NCBI GenBank assembly: GCA_947372405.1
Contig: CANBTO010000035.1
Coordinates: 1-17,153, forward strand
From: Verrucomicrobiaceae bacterium
Lineage (GTDB): Bacteria > Verrucomicrobiota > Verrucomicrobiae > Verrucomicrobiales > Akkermansiaceae
Direction: 5' to 3'
Length of the DNA: 17,153 nucleotides
The notes beneath the pieces were generated by a model. The model ran no database searches. It saw only the letters and a list, made by a program, of their open reading frames with translations, and was not told where the DNA came from. The position numbers were made by a program, and so were the translations under genes. Each line of letters starts with the position of its first letter. Position 1 is the first letter of the stretch. Shown piece after piece: positions 15,211 to 17,153 of the stretch.

Positions 15211-15546
15211 TTACTTCGGGGCGTCGGGCTTCTTGGCGAAGGCGGCGCACCAACCGTCGGGCGTCACCAGTTTCCCTCCGAACGCCAGACAAGGTGAGAG
15301 TGCTTCACCGGCTTTCATCTGATAGAGGGCGCAACCGGAGCATTTTTGCTCGTTGGTGTGGTTCGGATATTTCGCCGCATCCACCTTGGTGGTGTCCGCT
15401 TTGTAGCCAAGGGCCGTCGCGGTGGGGTCGTTTTCCTCGAGCTTGACGGCGGGAGGCGGTGTCTGGGCCATCGCGCGGCTGCACAGCAGGGCGGGTGCCC
15501 CGGCGGAGAGAGCGAGTTTGAACAGGAAGTTTCTACGGGAGTCCAT
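15211..15546 (-). CDS. High-potential iron-sulfur protein (HiPIP), Tat-exported
   Basis: The protein has 111 residues from the ATG at 15546. The N-terminus MDSRRNFLFKLALSAGAPAL has a twin-arginine motif (SRRNFLF) followed by a hydrophobic core, so a folded protein with its cluster would be exported by Tat. The mature part has four cysteines at 69, 72, 86 and 100 (KCSGC, SPCLAFGGK, GWCAAF). This is the C-x2-C-x13-C-x13-C pattern that binds the single [4Fe-4S] cluster of HiPIPs. HiPIPs carry electrons in the periplasm between the bc1-type complex and terminal acceptors. A much longer upstream extension of the frame (to 16026) overlaps murI and is not real. No partner redox gene lies nearby. Confidence 0.92.
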   Translation of the reverse strand: MDSRRNFLFKLALSAGAPALLCSRAMAQTPPPAVKLEENDPTATALGYKADTTKVDAAKYPNHTNEQKCSGCALYQMKAGEALSPCLAFGGKLVTPDGWCAAFAKKPDAPK

Positions 15547-15776
15547 GTTGGTTGTTTTGGTGTGTGGAGTTGTGGATGGGATGGTCTCTGAGCTCATCGC
15601 GTCCAGAGGAAATATTAAGGATCTACGCGGGAATTCACGCCTTGTTTTGCGAAATTCCGCGCATTTCCCATTTTTTGCGTCATGTCCCGGGGGAAATGGC
15701 CCCGGGCTCGCCACCAAAGCAGATGCTTTCGCCCTTCCCGCTTGCCGGGCGCACGCGGAGAGGCACAATCCCGCCA

Positions 15777-16580
15777 GTGAAATCAGCGCCTCTTGGATTT
15801 TTTGACTCGGGTGTCGGCGGGCTGACCGTGGTGCGCGCGGTGCAGGAGCTTTTGCCTTGCGAAAATATTCTGTATCTGGGTGATACCGCGCGTTTGCCCT
15901 ACGGATCGAAGAGTCCTGAAACCATCCGCCAGTTCGCGGACGAGGACACCCGGTTTCTGCTCGGCCACGGTGTGAAAGCCATCGTAGTGGCCTGCAACAC
16001 CGCCACGGCCCACGCCCTGCCCGCACTCAGGGAGCTTTACCGCGTGCCCGTCATCGGCGTGATCGAGGCCGGGGTGGACGCCGCCCTCGCCAACCCGGAC
16101 GCCGAGCGGATCGGTATCATCGCGACTCGTGGAACGATCCGATCCCACGCCTATCAGCATGCCCTCGCCCTGCGGCGCACCGGTTTGATCATCCACGGAC
16201 AGGCGGCACCTTTGCTCGTACCCCTGGTGGAGGAGGATTGGATCGACCACCCTGCCACGGCGATGGTGCTGCGAACTTACCTTGATCCGCTGGTGGAGAA
16301 GGGGATTGATACCCTGATGCTGGCCTGCACGCATTATCCGCTTTTGATCCCGGTGTTGCGGAAACTGCTGCCACCCGATGTGCGTCTCGTGGACTCGGCC
16401 ACGACCTGCGCCGAACATCTGCGGCGGGAATTGGTGCGCCTCGATCTGTTAGCTCCTGACGCTCAGGAGGGGAAACTGGAAATCCATCTTACCGACCTGT
16501 CCGAGGAGTTCGAGACCCTGGCCCGCCGTTTCCTGAAAAAAGCCCCCGGCCGCATCCAGCGCGCCATGCTCGGCGGCTGA
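15777..16580 (+). CDS. murI: Glutamate racemase
   Basis: The protein converts L-glutamate to D-glutamate for peptidoglycan. I choose the GTG at 15777 (MKSAPLGFFDSGVGG), which gives 267 residues, the usual size. GGAGAGG at 15757-15763 lies 13 bp upstream. The frame is open back to an ATG at 15552, but the extra 75 residues have no family match. Catalytic residues are in place: D10-S11 in FFDSGVGG, C73 in VVACNTATAH, and C184 with H186 in LACTHYPLL. The last part (SEEFETLARRFL) is also typical. glmM follows after 52 bp in the same direction, giving a cell-wall precursor pair. The 230 bp before the gene, shared with the divergent HiPIP gene, show no clear promoter to me. Confidence 0.93.
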   Translation: MKSAPLGFFDSGVGGLTVVRAVQELLPCENILYLGDTARLPYGSKSPETIRQFADEDTRFLLGHGVKAIVVACNTATAHALPALRELYRVPVIGVIEAGVDAALANPDAERIGIIATRGTIRSHAYQHALALRRTGLIIHGQAAPLLVPLVEEDWIDHPATAMVLRTYLDPLVEKGIDTLMLACTHYPLLIPVLRKLLPPDVRLVDSATTCAEHLRRELVRLDLLAPDAQEGKLEIHLTDLSEEFETLARRFLKKAPGRIQRAMLGG

Positions 16581-16632
16581 ATCCAACTCACACAAATTGG
16601 AAACCGATTTTCAAACCCTACATCCTATCATC

Positions 16633-17153
16633 ATGAACCTTTTTGGAACCGACGGCGTTCGAGGCCGAGTCAACGAATATCCGATCACCGCGGAGGTCGC
16701 TCTGCGGATGGGCAAAGCCGTGGCCAATGTCCTCCGATCCACCGGACCCCGACGCAACCGCGTGCTCATCGGCAAGGACACCCGCATTTCCGGCTACATG
16801 CTGGAAACCGCCATCACCAGCGGCCTGGTCTCGATGGGCATGGACGTCTATCTCGTCGGCCCGATGCCAACTCCCGCCGTCGCGCATCTCACCAAATCCA
16901 TGGGTGCCGTCGCCGGCATCATGATCACCGCCTCGCACAATCCTTACGAGGACAACGGCATGAAGATCTTTGGGCCTGATGGCTACAAACTCTCCGACGA
17001 CCTTGAAAGCCTCATCGAGCGTCACATCCTCGGCGACGTGCCGGAGTCCGCACCGCTTCCACCCGCGCAGATCGGCAAGGCACACCGCATCGACGACGCC
17101 CGCGGCCGCTACATCGAGTTCGCCAAACACACCGCCGACAACGTCTCGCTCCA
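16633..17153 (+). CDS. glmM: Phosphoglucosamine mutase, N-terminal part, runs off the window
   Basis: This is an open frame of 173 codons from the ATG at 16633 to the window end. It begins MNLFGTDGVRGRVNEYPITA, the standard GlmM opening. It contains VLIGKDTRISGYMLE and the phosphoserine loop MITASHNPYEDNGMKIFG, with the catalytic Ser at 101. The enzyme interconverts glucosamine-6-phosphate and glucosamine-1-phosphate on the way to UDP-GlcNAc for peptidoglycan and lipopolysaccharide. FGTDGVRG and the serine context favour GlmM over phosphomannomutase or phosphoglucomutase. It follows murI by 52 bp with no terminator between them, so they are likely co-transcribed. Confidence 0.96.
   Translation, partial: MNLFGTDGVRGRVNEYPITAEVALRMGKAVANVLRSTGPRRNRVLIGKDTRISGYMLETAITSGLVSMGMDVYLVGPMPTPAVAHLTKSMGAVAGIMITASHNPYEDNGMKIFGPDGYKLSDDLESLIERHILGDVPESAPLPPAQIGKAHRIDDARGRYIEFAKHTADNVSL

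Noticed and set aside
14130..15446. 438-codon plus-strand frame opposite lipA and HiPIP
   Set aside because: It crosses two unrelated real genes in antisense and has no family motif.
15663..15697. ATTTCCC / GGGAAAT hairpin upstream of murI
   Set aside because: Short 7-bp arms with a 21-base loop and no T-run; too weak to call.
15552..15776. 75-residue N-terminal extension of murI
   Set aside because: It has no similarity to the family, and the GTG at 15777 gives the normal length and N-terminus.

Overview
The window looks like a chromosomal segment of a GC-rich member of the Verrucomicrobiota (Luteolibacter/Haloferula-like) or a near relative. This is an inference from gene content: secreted formylglycine sulfatases, a DUF1080 protein, a GH28 glycosidase, a Tat-exported HiPIP, few clear Shine-Dalgarno sites and long spurious antisense ORFs. 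No rRNA, tRNA, CRISPR array or transposase was seen.

Left third (1-5310, minus strand): a polysaccharide-degradation block. It holds the start of a GH28 polygalacturonase-like gene, a DUF1080 (3-keto-disaccharide hydrolase-like) gene broken by an in-frame TAG, and two secreted sulfatases, the first with a probable frameshift near its 3' end. The junction '3' end of an ArsR-methyltransferase gene followed after about 30 bp by the 5' end of a GH28 gene' occurs twice, at 1-688 and at 5105-5478. The left copy has a methyltransferase remnant and a GH28 gene open to the window edge. The right copy has an intact methyltransferase and a GH28 stub. The sulfatase/DUF1080 block therefore lies between diverged direct copies of one junction, as expected if it was inserted or recombined into an ArsR-MT/GH28 locus.

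Centre (5314-9340): a SAM-cycle locus. An ArsR-type repressor fused to a methyltransferase domain is divergent from metK across 56 bp, and metK is followed by ahcY. A long imperfect foldback fills the metK-ahcY gap. A strong terminator follows ahcY, then about 270 bp of non-coding DNA with an inverted repeat and three ATGATTCTG direct repeats.

Right-centre (9341-13598): an EmrAB-like efflux operon (HlyD-family adaptor, DHA2-type MFS pump with a one-base frameshift, GNAT acetyltransferase downstream), divergent from a LysR regulator with a well-formed T-N11-A box in front of it.

Right end (13618-17153): housekeeping genes. lipA overlaps an EVE-domain gene by one base; a Tat-exported HiPIP gene follows; then murI and the 5' part of glmM on the plus strand, both feeding peptidoglycan precursor synthesis.
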